Assembly: GCA_949152475.1 (NCBI GenBank)
Contig: OX424561.1
Span: forward strand, 27,336,481 to 27,400,480
Length of the DNA: 64,000 bases
From: Terebella lapidaria
Lineage: Eukaryota; Annelida; Polychaeta; Terebellida; Terebellidae
Reading direction: 5' to 3'
Shown: piece after piece, positions 13,901 to 27,147 of the stretch
Layout: each line of letters opens with the position of its first letter
How positions within the stretch are numbered: the stretch's first letter is position 1
Made by a program: the position numbers and the translations under genes
Notes under the pieces: generated by a model
The model's input: the letters and a program-made list of their open reading frames with translations, nothing else
Told to the model about the DNA's origin: nothing
The model's database searches: none

Positions 13901-15648
13901 AGGAACATGAAAACGGCGATTCAGGAGAGTGAGAGGGAGAAATAAAAGACGGATGGAAAGGGGGAACTGGCTGCTCAGTGCGGTATTTCCTGTGATTTTG
14001 TTTGGGGTTTTGCGCTGTTGTCGTTAGGGAGCTAGCGCCGAACCTCATGAGAACTGCCGTAGCTTTTTGTACCTGTGAAGAGAATAATGTGCTGTGCGGG
14101 GGTCATGATATGATGTATGGGCGACCATTGAGATGGACATGTTCACAGGACATTGGGAGTGCGTGTTATGGTCGGTGTTGATATGGAAATCACGAGACCC
14201 CCAGCAAGATGGCCCTTGACATCTGAAAAGCCGTCACGAGAGAGAGACAGATATTTGAAACGGTTCCACTCTCTCTAATCCAAAGCTGGCTAGCAACAGG
14301 GGTAATTTGCATGAGCATACAAAAAGCAATTTATAATGCCAACTGCACCATGACGACACATGCCATTGCGGATTGTCGTTTCACACGCATTAGTTTGCTT
14401 CACAGTTTAAACGGTTTCGTGTAACCTTTAGCAGCTAAAAGCATGGATTGATTGTGCATGTAAATATGGTAATGATATAACCCCGGTGATATGACTTTGG
14501 ATTGAAACTATAAAACGTGTTATAAGTAGAATTTCGTGCTTACAAATGGCCAGAATAAATATTAAATTTCATATCCCAAGCTGTATTTTTCAACCTATAA
14601 CCGCTAGTACAGAAAGATTTTGATGATGACGATAGAATATCTAACATCAAACACTTTTGGTACAGAAACGAACCCACGAAACATTTGTATAAGACATCGG
14701 AGGTAGATCGGAGGTAGAGAGAGTGTGTGAATGACAAGTGCACCAATACCCTAAAACACGTCGAATACAACTACCCCAAAACAACTTCCCAAATACACGC
14801 CAAAATCAGTTAAAGTTGAATATCATTTACGGGTAACTCGAAGTTATATCCTAGTATCTTTTACTTGGTGTATAAAATACCACAATAAAATAGTCCCTGC
14901 GGTTGTCAGTATGTTTTTTTTTTCGTTAACCATACTCGGGTTATTTTCAGACTTCCCAGCGCTCAAAATTATCGACGAACTGCATCACGATACAACAACG
15001 CCCTCTATTAACTGGCCAGTTATTAATGAACATGAATGATATCAGCATATATTGACGTTAGGTGACCTTCGCTAGGATGTCGCATCGAATGACCGTGCAC
15101 ATTGATTCGAACAAAGCTCACCTGAAGCATCAGGTGTTTTCTTGGCTTAAGAATGGAGGCCAATTTGAGTTTATAAAGTGCAGCAAAATTATATAGCCCT
15201 TAATGCAACAACACGGGATGGTGTCCGTGTATTAGAGTGCAGATTGTATGCTATAATGATGTTGCCCTTTTGATGGCTATAGTAACCTTGTCAAAATATT
15301 GTGAGGACCAGTTACCAATTGGTAGCATGGGGTTATTAACAGTACGCTATGGGGAAATTTATATTGAAGAACAAATATTTTTGAAAAATCTAAAATGTCT
15401 GGACATAGACAAATGTGTTTCATACATATATGGTACGCTGCTCGGTGTACTCCGATCCGGGGGAGCTCATGGTTAGCAAATGCTTTCTCTGCTCGGCCTA
15501 ATATTGACTTCTTTGGATGTATGTGTCTTGAAGCGAAGTGCAATGTCTCTTATACACAAGAGTACATTTCGGTGTTCACTACTATCCTTGCTATCTACAC
15601 CATAAATTACGGAACCCCTTTAGTGACACGTGAAAATGTATTTATCTA

Positions 15649-15790
15649 GCGGCCGCCACTTCAGTATCTGGCGGCCGCCATACAAGTATCTGGCCGCCAC
15701 CACTTAGTATTAATCATTTGTTACATCTAATTGAGTGGCGGCCGCCAGATACTTAAGTGCCGGCGGCCATATAATTATGTGGCGGCTACC
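15649..15790. repeat. GC-rich inverted repeat with three NotI octamers
   Basis: GCGGCCGC occurs at 15649-15656, 15671-15678 and 15738-15745, inside otherwise AT-rich DNA. The flanking motif AAGTATCTGGCGGCCGCCA is present in both orientations, so the segment can fold into a hairpin. It looks like the remains of a very short inverted-repeat element. Confidence 0.6.
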
Positions 15791-17315
15791 AGAAAAATAT
15801 ATTTCCACACCTGGCTCGCACTAACGGGCTTCCTTTATAAATTATTAGACGATGTTGACACAACAACAATATGTGCACGTACTATTTATTTTGAAGACAA
15901 AATGTTTGTCAACTCACAGTAATCAATATGAACATTCATATGTTATTGTTATATGAATAAGTACTGTCATAAAAAAATAATATGCACAATGAGAGAATAC
16001 ACGATATTTCACAACAGTGAATATAATGGAACATCATTGACTTACATTTTCGTCAATTTCATGTGTATTGGGTATGTGAAACTCGACAATTGCCAGAGCA
16101 GACCAACTTTGACAATACAGAAATATGACTTTTTCGAAGTACATACATGCGATGTCATGACTTTTCAATTCACACACAATCAAATATAGATCGGCACACA
16201 AATGCAGCGAAGTGTGAGACATATATTCAAGTCGCTGTGTAGAATGAGAGGGTGAATATTATATTCCCGATGGCGACTAGACTATTCATCGGCGATCGCC
16301 CACTGCAAATTGTAAACAGGTAAAAAGGTCTGGCCATATTTAATGCTTGCTATTCGCTACCGCTACAGCAACAAGCGATGCATTACAAAACCGTTCAATT
16401 CTTCGATTTATCCCGCCGTGACGTATGAACGGAAAGCATGCGCGTGTAGACCATTCTCGTTCTAATATTGATGTATTGCAGCTATTGCATCATCACTGTA
16501 GCAGGCAGCCTATACATCAAACATGTATCACCAGTGGGATGGGAAGTGTGCAGTAAGGAAGTACCTTGAAAAGGAGAAAGCTCACTCGAATGCATCAGAA
16601 TGAGCGTATGTTCGCTGAAACCCTGTTTGATCTGCACCAGAACAGTAAAAGCTAAAACCGCCGGATGTCAAGAGTATCAAGAATCCAGGAAAAATGTGTC
16701 GATTAAGCTTCATGAATACTTCAGATAAATCACCTGATGGTCAATTAGGGACCAACAATAATAGTAAAATGATAAAAAAAATGTTGCAGGTATGATTATC
16801 TGGATTTTATTGTCTGGGACAGCGAACACGGGCGTAGGAATGGATTATATTATTAGAGGGGGGCTAAGCAGGTTAGAGGAGTCAAGGCCAAGCTTTTTTC
16901 TTGTTCTGTGGTTGTTTCTGAGCACTCTCTAGCTCGGAGTAATTTTCATTCCAAACATGCATGCACATTTTTTTGTCATAAATCTATTACTGGTATTTAA
17001 GTATATTAACTCCCAAACTAGACCAGGTCACTTAACATATATTTTATGTCACATAACCTCATTAATTATTAGGGACACCCAGTTGTCACCACACATTTCA
17101 TTAAATTTTGGAAATTCTTATGATGCCGTCCATGGCCCAAGTACCGTACACTGCTCCTTAATACCAAACGTTCACTGAAAACATACCATTTAATCCGTCT
17201 CGCACCTTTTTAATCCGCATTGAATATAGAGGAAGGCGCAGGATATGATACTTGAGCCGTGTCCATTTCTACTGCGACTAATCGTCCAACAAAATTAAGA
17301 ACACATTATGCAATG
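15791..17315. other. Non-coding spacer
   Basis: AT-rich. Short frames of at most 78 codons, with no motif, splice pattern or repeat I could recognise. Confidence 0.4.
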
Positions 17316-19770
17316 ACTAGGTTTGGTGTTTGATCAGGTTTGATGTTTGACCAGGCTTGGTGTTTGGTGTTTGACCCAGCTTGGTGTTTGGTGTTTGACC
17401 AGGCTTGGTGTTTGGTGTTTGACCAGGCTTGGTGTTGGGTGTTTGACCAGGCTTGGTGTTTGTTGTTTGACCAGGCTTGGTGTTTGTTGTTTGACCAGGC
17501 TTGGTGTTTGGTGTTTGACCAGGCTTGGTGTTTGACGTTTGACCAGGCTTGGTGTTTGGTGTTTGACCAGGCTTGGTGTTTGACGTTTGACCAGGCTTGG
17601 TGTTTGGTGTTTGACCATGCTTGGTGTTTGGTGTTTGACCAGGCTTGGTGTTTGGTGTTTGACCAGGCTTGGTGTTTGGTGTTTGACCCGGCTTGGTGTT
17701 TGGTGTTTCATCAGGCTTGGTGTTTGACGTTTGACCAGGCTTGGTGTTTGACCAGGCTTGGTGTTTGGTGTTTGACCAGGCTTGGTGATTGGTGTTTGAC
17801 CAGGCTTGGTGTTTGGTGTTTGACCCGGCTTGGTGTTTGACGTTTGACCAGGCTTGGTGTTTGACGTTTGACCAGGCTTGGTGTTTGGTGTTTGACCAGG
17901 CTTGGTGTTTGTTGTTTGACCAGGCTTGGTGTTTGGTGTTTGACCAGGCTTGGTGTTTGACCAGGCTTGGTGTTTGGTGTTTGACCAGGCTTGGTGTTTG
18001 ACGTTTGACCAGGCTTGGTGTTTGACGTTTGACCAGGCTTGGTGTTTGACGTTTGACCAGGCTTGGTGTTTGGTGTTTGACCAGGCTTGGTGTTTGACGT
18101 TTGACCAGGCTTGGTGTTTGTTGTTTGACCAGGCTTGGTGTTTGGTGTTTGACCAGGCTTGGTGTTTGGTGTTTGACCAGGCTTGGTGTTTGGTGTTTGC
18201 CCAGGCTTGGTGTTTGACGTTTGACCAGGCTTGGTGTTTGACGTTTGACCAGGCCTGGTGTTTGGTGTTTGACCAGGCTTGGTGTTTGACGTTTGACCAG
18301 GCTTGGTGTTTGTTGTTTGACCAGGCTTGGTGTTTGGTGTTTGACCAGGCTTGGTGTTTGGTGTTTGACCAGGCTTGGTGTTTGGTGTTTGACCAGGCTT
18401 GGTGTTTGACGTTTGACCAGGCTTGGTGTTTGACGTTTGACCAGGCTTGGTGTTTGTTGTTTGACCAGGCTTGGTGTTTGGTGTTTGACCAGGCTTGGTG
18501 TTTGGTGTTTGACCAGGCTATGTGTTTGGTGTTTGACCCGGCTTGGTGTTTGATATTTGACCCGGCTTGGTGTTTGATGTTTGACCCGGCTTGGTGTTTG
18601 GTGTTTGTCCGGGCTTGTTGATTGACGTTTGACCAGGCTTGGTGTTTGATGTTTGACCAGGCTTGGTGTTTGACGTTTGACCAGGCTTGGTGTTTGGTGT
18701 TTGACCAGGCTTGGTGATTGACGTTTGACCAGGCTTGGTGTTTGATGTTTGACCAGGCTTGGTGTTTGACGTTTGACCAGGCTTGATGTTTGACGTTTGA
18801 CCAGGCTTGGTGTTTGATGTTTGACCAGGCTTGGTGTTTGATGTTTGACCAGGCTTGGTGTTTGACGTTTGACCAGGCTTGATGTTTGACGTTTGACCAG
18901 GCTTGGTGTTTGACGTTTGACCAGGCTTGGTGTTTGGTGCTTGACCAGGCTTGGTGTTTGGTGTTTGACCAGGCTTGGTGTTGGGTGTTTGACCAGGCTT
19001 GGTGTTTGGTGTTTGACCAGGCTTGGTGTTTGGTGTTTGACCAGGCTTGGTGTTTGATGTTTGATCCGGCTTGGTGTTTGGTGTTTGACCAGGCTTGGTG
19101 ATTGACGTTTGACCAGGCTTGGTGTTTGATGTTTGACTAGGCTTGGTGTCTGACGTTTGACCAGGCTTGGTGTTTGGTGTTTGACCAGGCTTGGTGTTTG
19201 ACGTTTGACCAGGCTTGGTGTTCGGTGTTTGACCAGGCTTGGTGTTTGATGTTTGACCAGGCTTGGTGTTTGGTGTTTGACCAGGCTTGGGTTCCGAAGT
19301 TGATCAGGCTCGGTGTTTGATGTTTGACCAGGCTTGGTGTTTGATGTTTGACCAGGCTTGGTCTTTGGTGTTTAATCAGGCTTGGTGTTTGATGTTTGAC
19401 CAGGCTTGGTGATTGGTGTTTGACCAGGCTTGGTGTTTGATGTTTGACCAGGCTTGGTGTTTGGTGTTTGACCCGGCTTGGTGTTTGATGTTTGATCAGG
19501 CTTGGTGTTTGGTGTTTGACCAGGCTTGGTGTTTGATGTTTGGCCAGGCTTGGTGTTTGATGTTTGGCCAGGCTTGGTGTTTGATGTTTGACCAGGCTTG
19601 GTGTTTGGTGTTTGACCAGGCTTGGTGTTCGGTGTTTGACCAGGCTTGGTGTTTGATGTTTGACCAGGCTTGGTGTTTGGTGTTTGACCAGGCTTGGTGT
19701 TTGGTGTTTGACCAGGCGTGGTGTTTGTTTTTCTACCAGGCCTGGTGTTTGGTGTTTGACCAGGCTTGCA
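17316..19770. repeat. Minisatellite, 24-bp unit, roughly 100 copies
   Basis: The unit is a 17-base core, GACCAGGCTTGGTGTTT, plus a 7-base spacer that varies mainly at its first three bases (GGT, GAC, GAT or GTT, then GTTT). Occasional units lack the spacer. As 24 is divisible by three, both strands stay open as octapeptide repeats (FDQAWCLV forward, VKHQTPSL reverse); these frames are by-products of the repeat. Between about 18.05 and 18.50 kb the spacers follow an eight-unit order (GGT, GAC, GTT, GGT, GGT, GGT, GAC, GAC) that repeats, a 192-bp higher-order repeat. Point variants accumulate toward the right end (about 19.28-19.40 kb). Confidence 0.97.
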
Positions 19771-22339
19771 ATGGCCAGGTACGATGTTGCTACGCGTTTT
19801 TTTTGTTTCTTGGCACTAAAGCAATAACTCACAGGTATAGTTATATAGGCATAGACATAAAATGGAATAACGTTGAAAACTCAATATTTAATTTCGGGTT
19901 TTATATGGTTAAACCCAGTAAAAAAAGTGAGTAAATAATTTTTCATGATTAAGGGATCGATTCATAAATAATGAAAAAAAGAATGTCCCTTATGGGCCTA
20001 CGCTTTTCCAATATGAATTGCATGGCTATTTACAATAGCTATGTCCTACATATGGTAGATCCACCGTGTCCGACACATGGTCCATGGCATAGGCGTAAAG
20101 TACCACATACTTTTAGTCACCAGTTTGTTAAGTGGTATGTATAGGAAATAGTAAGTGGTAAGTAGATTTATACTAAGTAGTAAGTGATAATTTAGTTTGT
20201 CGTCTGGAATTCCATGTAGTGAGGATATTTAGCACCATGATGGCCATATTATTTAGCACCGTGTGCCTTACACGTTTAAGAGCACAAGGGGCAACTCGAT
20301 AATGAAAGCTTGATTGCAACATCTTCAATACACAGAGGGTTTATGCCAGCAGTCACAATGCAATTGCTGCCGACACCGAGAGATGCATTTCCATTGACCA
20401 ATGAACATGATGAATGTTATGTCACGCTTTACTACAGCTCAACATACTAATTAATCACGATTTTTTTCCGAAAATTATTGAGGGTGGGGGTTGAGTAACT
20501 GTTCCTGACAGCGTACAGTTCTTGACAGCAAATAATAAACCTATATATTAATATGATGTATTGTTGGTAGCATTGACTGCTTACAATGCCAGAACTAACT
20601 GCGAATGTGTAAAATCTGAAACAATCTGAAATAATCGCCATGATTTGAATTTATTTGCAAGATACGTACACAGGCATACTGAATAGACAATTTAACACCA
20701 GCATTGAGATAAGAGTGATAATTTGCTACAAGAGCGAGATCTGGACGTCTATGATAAGTCACCGTGTCTCCCTTGCTGTGCAATATCAAGCATAATGCAG
20801 TCATAAACTTGCTCAGCACCTCCCATCGCTGTGCAAGTGCACGATTCAAAGAATACCATATCATAATGCATTCCTCCCATGACATGTGTGAGTTTCTACA
20901 TGTGTCCTGTCAAACAGAGACAGACAACTGTCAATGTGTCATATTTTGATTTTGGATTTGTGTCATATTTTGGATACATTACCAAAAAACTGAATATATG
21001 ACGAATAAAAGTTGTCGAATGCATGCCCATACCAGAAATACATCAGGCAACAGAGAAAGAAATCACACCGACAGAGGAAGTTGTGCATCGGTGCCTCTAC
21101 ATGTAGACATGAAATATGCATACCTCGGTGCGAAATGATCATGATTTAGTAATACCATCAACACAGTAGCCTTTTGGCTTCTGATTAGGTACTTATGTAC
21201 TTGTCATACACATATTTCATGGGTTTTGTTTCGGAGGTCTAAATTTTTTTTATGATATGTTGTTTTGCAGTTGTATACTAGTTCCATTAGGTGTACAGTA
21301 GAAACAACTACATTTTACACACTGTCTGCTCCTGATGACGCCAGTGTATCTTAAGATAAAATATTTGGTTGAGCTTTGTTTCTACTCCAAAATGTTGTAT
21401 CTTGCGTTTGCTATTGGCATCATCAAAATCTAGTATTGATGGTAAAGGGTGGATATTCATATGTACATGTACATGTAGTTTATTGTGTACTGTTTTACTT
21501 CATACGTTTTGCAGTGCAGTGTGCTCTTCATATATCGATTTGCTATTTTGGCGTCCCCATTTCAAGTGATTAAGGCTGTAGGGGAGGGGTTAACACCGCA
21601 AAATTATGGTCTTCCCGTTGTGATTTTGACGCCCCTGTGTCAGTTCTCTGACGTGAAAACTTAGCATACATTCAGAAATATCTGAATACATTTTCATCGG
21701 GATACGATATATGAGAAAAATCACATCACCAAAAATAAAATAAAAATGAATCCGAATTATGGCCGATCTTTTGGATTTTCTTTCCGAAAGATCGTCAATG
21801 GGACATAAATCGGGTGGGCTAAATTACAGAAACCCCCGGTTTGTGTGCCAGGTTTTGCGTTACCATCAACCAGATCATAGTGATGACAATGAAACTTTTT
21901 CAATGTCTATCTCATATAGGAATTACACATGACATCCTTGCTTGAGCAGTACGGAAGTCAAAACATGTGCTCCGAATATGAATTCCTGGTAAGATGGATA
22001 TGCTCTAGCATGGCGCTATAACTGGGACACGTTGACGTCGTAGGCTGATGATGCCGGGCCAAAATGATGTTCAAATGTTTATGGTCGAATTAGGAAATGC
22101 CGTGATATCTGTGCGTATATGCAGGGAGGGGGGGGGGGAGTTGGGCGTGCGGATATATAGGCTATATTGTGTGGTTTCTGAATACATTTAATCAATTGAT
22201 GCAATGCTTCTATGAAATTGATGGGACAGCCAGTATGCAGATCTACCATGTATCGAGTCTAACAAAGCAACTGGTATCTTCAGCATACTATTGTACCTCA
22301 TAATAGTCAGAGCTTAGACGACACAGTCTAGTCTCAATA
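19771..22339. other. Non-coding spacer downstream of Fuseless-like gene A
   Basis: AT-rich, no gene seen. It contains one copy of a dispersed repeat at about 21.37-21.47 kb and a G-run at 22.13 kb. Confidence 0.4.
21375..21470 (+). repeat. Dispersed repeat family, plus-oriented copy
   Basis: Contains the core ATTGGCATCATCAAA followed by a TCTAGTATTGATGGTAA-type tail. Related copies lie at about 26.29-26.38 kb and 51.59-51.65 kb (plus), and about 29.26-29.32, 37.19-37.27 and 57.02-57.12 kb (minus). Length and spread suggest a SINE or MITE. Confidence 0.5.
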
Positions 22340-25300
22340 TCAGTTCAACAAGGAATCCTCTTCGTTGTTGGTGGCGCTGGACAATGTCGAGTTGGAGGTG
22401 TTAGCACTTGAAAGTAGGCCACTATCGGGTGTAGACTGGACAGCCCCGTAGACGTTCAAGTCGGCGGGTCCCTTGCTGAACTGCCAGGGTACATGCTCCC
22501 CAGAATCCTGTTCTTCGTCCAAACTTGTCATCGAGGTCGGCGTCTGGAAATTGCATGGTTTTGAGTTGAACATGTTGTTGGAGTTCATACTTGCATTATG
22601 GTAGTAATAGTATACTACGAACTTACAAATTCTTTCTGCGATTACATGCACAACATAGTTCTCAGCTAGACGCAAAATATCAGTTGTAATACACCCATGG
22701 CACCATTGGAAAATTCGGTATTATTACCTTTTGTTTTTCCACTAACATGACCTTGAGATTTTTGTACATCTAATCATCGTAAAAGCATGTATCCTTTCCA
22801 ATAATTTTTCGCTTTTTCAGACGTTATACAAACACCGATTCGCCCAATAAAACACCCAATGTATAGTGAACATGTGTGTACCTGGCAAGTACAACACCAG
22901 GCCTTCATGGGCCTTGTGTAGAAGGTTTTGAAGGCCCTAGTGGTAGTTCCGTCCAAGAAGCCGTCTACGAAGCAACCACAGGTGCCCACGTAGCTAAAGG
23001 TCTGGAACACGGCGAAACCCACGTGTCCGATCACGGTGTTCAACCAGCCCCCATACAACAGGCTCGGCACAAAGTACTCAGCATTGAGATTCCACAGACA
23101 TTTCCAGATGAACATCTGTGAGGAAGAGGAAGGAGGAGAGGGTGGGGTCATGTTTCGAGACACTGAAGATGTAATAAATTCTTTATAACAGTCATGTGCC
23201 ACCAGCTGGTTGATGTATAGAATTATACCGTCATGAAGTTCATGGTAACACAATGCTTATCATCATCCTTGATGAACCGATAATAATTCAATTTCGTCGT
23301 ATTTATATCAATATTGATAGTCGCCGATCTAATATTACTCTATTTGAATATTCAAGACGTGTGGAGGGTAGAATCATTCTCTTATATCACTTAAATCGAC
23401 TTCTAATGTCTCACCTGTGACCAGAAGGACAGGAAGTAGACGAACCTCTCCCAAACTAGCAGTGACAGGAAGCGCCGGGTGGGAGACGCCTTGTCCCTGT
23501 CCAGACGTGCAGCTATCTGCCGTGACACGCCCAAGAATACTGGGTCCAGCGAGAGCAGGACCAGGGCGCTGGTGTATCCTAGAGTAGGTAGTAGCAATGT
23601 GCGAGTGTCCAGTTTCCAATTACACTTGATTGGGCGGGTATGAGATTAGTTTCAGGCATGGTTCCGGTTACATGGCGTTTTGCCGACATGCATTTGATTG
23701 GAATTGTGTCGGGTAAAAAGCTCGGTGTCATATACGTTTCATAGTACTATGATCATGTTTCGGTAGATGACCCCAGAACGACGTGGGAAGAGATTGATAG
23801 ATACTTACTCGAGTGATCACATATACCTTCGTCCATGCAGATGAATTTATGTTATCCTACCTATCCCCAAGAAAGTGAAGTTAGCCTCGTTGTAGCCTAA
23901 CAGTAGTATAATATAGTCTATACATCGAAAGGCCGTCCGACGCATCCAGATGGCAAGTGTCACCCCGACAAAATTGGAGAAAATGGCGTCCAGAACGTAT
24001 CTCCAAGTCAAGCCAGGCTTAAAACACATGAAATATACATAAGTGTAAGGGTATGAAATGGACAGAGAGGAATGATGCCGTCCGTACCACAGCTGGTTTC
24101 AATATATATACATGTATCTCGTGTAAGCGTCGCGGATCACAGCTATTATTTGTCAACTATACATGTGTTAATCTGATTTCAAAATGAACACGATTTTCGA
24201 AGAAATGTTCGTTGGTGTATGCGCGTTTTGTGTGCTTGAGATTGACTCAGTATGCTGTTATATGCTCCATACTTATCAGGACTCTTTCGTTCTCGCCGTT
24301 TGAATTATGGTGTTGCACAATTTCTTCGGTCTGACTGTTCAATGAATGTACTGTTGAAACAAGGAGATTGGTGGAACATCGATAGGCCTATTCAATTGGT
24401 GTTCTCAATAGTGGCTAATTGGTCGGTTTTTTTTTTATATAACACCGCATCTAGTATAACAGTGCCAGCATAATAATCATCAAAATGTTATCAGTCCTGA
24501 TATAACACCCATATACTCGATCATAAACTTGTAGCATGGTGGTTTAAAAATTTTGAAGTATGAGCGATTACATTTTTCATGCGGGTGCAACTTACAGCAA
24601 TGAATATAGTGCAACTTAAGCAATGAACTGTATCGATAGTCTGAAGTTATAGGCCTACATTATCAGCTTCGGTGTATCTAATCATCTGAATTTATTGTCT
24701 CCATTACAGTTCATTGCTACATGTTCTGATGTTTTGCATGACGGTTAATAAATATGTACACGTACACATGCCACGTTTTCTAGGCGATGCTACCAACTTA
24801 TAATATAACATTTAGCTATAGGCTCGTTGATACTATAGACCATTAAATGTTTTAATTTTATTCGAACGGTTAACCATTTGACCTCGATAATACTCGTGCG
24901 GCAATCGTGTTATATATTGAGTCATCACACTTGCCTTACAAGACTCATTATTCATTACCTTGACCCCAAACCTGGTCATAGGCACGAGGAGGTTCTCTGC
25001 GATGTCAGGAAGGACATAGAACGGCGAGGTAATGATGGTCTGGCGCACGCATAGTAACCCCAGAAGCACTTCCAAGAGCAGGTAATTCCCAACCACCGCC
25101 CTCCAGCCGAGGTGCAAAAGGTAGTAGTCCGTCAGCACCCATACGCCCTTCCAATACGCCATGACGAACACCCCGAAGGCCGCCATGTACAGTCTAGTGA
25201 CCACGCCCCTACCCAAGGCACTCTCCACCGTCTGCATGCGCCTGTGTAGCAAGGGATGCCCCGCGTAGCCGAAGATCGTCGCGCATCCTATCCCGAACGT

Positions 25301-25462
25301 GACCCAGCAGTTGTAGAGCAAGTTGTCCGGGTAGATGTACACGGAGAACATGTCCCAGATCCCTCGCCAGTAGCACACGAAGATCGGAAAGAGCACGAAA
25401 GAGACGACGAAAGAATCAGCAATTCTGTACCGCGTGACACTGCTGCAATCACAAGCCGCCAT
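22340..25462 (-). CDS. Fuseless-like multi-pass membrane protein, gene A
   Basis: Five exons on the minus strand: 25462-24959, 24017-23861, 23578-23415, 23115-22882, 22543-22340. All junctions have GT donors and AG acceptors with consistent phases, giving 420 residues. Exon 1 carries YWRGIWDMFSVYIYP and YWKGVWVL. Exons 2-4 carry PGLTWRYVLD, LDPVFLGVSRQI and CGCFVDGFLDGTTTRAF. Many hydrophobic segments suggest about eight membrane passes. The last exon is a short hydrophilic Ser/Asn-rich tail ending EEDSLLN. The repeated WRGxW motifs match the Fuseless family as I remember it; Drosophila Fuseless is an eight-pass presynaptic protein needed for calcium-channel localisation. The third WRG motif is degenerate (WKCLW). 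Introns 2 and 3 (282 and 299 bp) are not shared with genes B or C. Confidence 0.8.
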
Positions 25463-27147
25463 GTTTCCACCCTGTTATCCAGTGACCGAACTTCAAATGA
25501 TTACGTTCGATCACTTGAAAACATAGGTATCATTCGGAGTGAAATAGTCATGAAAACGTTTTTTCAAAATAACAAATGCCATATCACACCCACTCTTGAA
25601 ACCAACGATCATAGAAGATCATTACTTGATATTATGCGGGTTGACACAGGTGTTACATGGGGCATCGGATATGATAATTCCAATCCAATGTCAGGTTCAT
25701 GCATTGTTCTGATGAAGAGCTCGTAAATGCATGTGTCGCAACAGATATCAATCTGAAATTTCAGAATTATGTGTTCAGCCGAATGTTGCACGTCAGAAAT
25801 TATCAAATCAGACAATTATTTTTTTCTGTGACTGAATATCGGCCCTATTTTCAAAGTATCCCTGAAGTTTGTTCTATCGATGTGAAAATATTTGGCCTGC
25901 CATTTATCCGTGAAAGTCACAACACACGTTTGAAATATTTCATAGTTGTGTCCAATTGAATCGTTCGAAATGTCAAATTGAATCAAAGTCCATGTATACT
26001 ATATCTTTGACGAACCTGACTTTATTCATTGTTGTTTTGAGCATGCTGACCTATAATCTGAAAAAAAGTCATTTTGTTTTCTGCTTTGCATGTGTTCGTC
26101 TTAGGATATAGATAGTGTTGACATGAACGTTCCACTCCAGCCATGGGATATAATTACACTATAATTTCAGTCCATCGACTTCCACGTATGGATGAGAGCT
26201 GCTCTTCCGAACTTAAACTCTGGTATCTTTAGCGACGAATATTAGCACGAAGATTTGATCGGATTTTACACCAGCCTCCCTATTCCAAAATCTTAGGTTT
26301 GTATCTTAGGTTTGCTATTGCTATTTGGTATCATCAATATCTGATTTTATTAACAGGAATTGGTTGATACTTATTTTGATTCTACTAGGCTGGTGTAGTC
26401 AATACATATCGAATACGCATATTACAGTCTGGCATAGTGTACGCTATATCCCCCATAACAATATACCAAATTGAAATACAATATCTCAGTGATACTTTGA
26501 ACTAATCAGCATGCATACATGTTTTTCCATATTATTAAGAATTTTAATTTACCCATGCATCAACACGGAAAAGAGTGCAAATTGGGTCATCAAACTAGGT
26601 CAACCAAATTTCCGAAGTTTTGCAATCTCTGCACATGCAACATGATTAATTTCTCACAAAGTAAAGTGCTACGCTATCATTTACATGGCCCGACAGACTG
26701 GTAGAACGACACTATTCGCATGATAAGTACTCGCAGCCAACAACAACCGAGCTACAGATACGACGAGTTACATAAATTATACAAGTACAATAAAATCTAA
26801 TCGAGAATGTCCGTGTCCAATTTCCCAGGTGTTGAAATTTTATTCTGCGCAAAAACCGACATCGCATTTTAAGTAGGAGTTCTACTTTTATTCCATTGCT
26901 TGTTTTTTTTTTTTTAAATTAAACTGGCTCGAGCACCAATTCAACAAAATCATTGGTGTTTTGTTTCTACAGGTTATACGACACTGATATGTATAATTTC
27001 TTATTATTATTTTTCTGCCAATGTCTATATAAATACGCTTTTTGCCTAACAGCTCTTCATTAAAATACTCGTTTTCGTGAACTGTACTACGCAAACTTTA
27101 TTTAGATTTTATAAAACGTAAACGACAGTTCCGTCAGCACATTCAAT
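25463..27147. other. Divergent intergenic region between gene A and the GT92 gene
   Basis: Holds the 5' flanks of two divergently transcribed genes. A dispersed-repeat copy lies at about 26.29-26.38 kb. No core promoter motif was identified with confidence. Confidence 0.4.

Larger units (their letters stand above)
2578..15640. other. Long non-coding stretch without a convincing gene
   Basis: About 13 kb of AT-rich DNA. Open frames here are short (mostly under 110 codons), lack recognisable motifs and are not linked by credible splice sites. Visible structure includes an inverted gggcaaatat-type repeat near 3.0-3.3 kb, a short perfect palindrome at 4.92 kb and a G-run at 11.33 kb. Promoters or small RNAs cannot be excluded. 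Confidence 0.5.

Noticed and set aside
17316..19770. CRISPR-like array
   Set aside because: Spacers are 7 bases and drawn from a few variants, with no unique spacers. The setting is a spliced eukaryotic genome. This is a minisatellite.
17334..19934. Long octapeptide-repeat frames on both strands of the minisatellite
   Set aside because: They follow automatically from a stop-free 24-bp repeat, exist on both strands and break at units lacking the 7-base spacer. No splice or codon signal supports a protein.
25256..25726. 156-codon plus-strand frame
   Set aside because: It overlaps exon 1 of Fuseless-like gene A on the opposite strand, where conservation with genes B and C shows the real coding strand.
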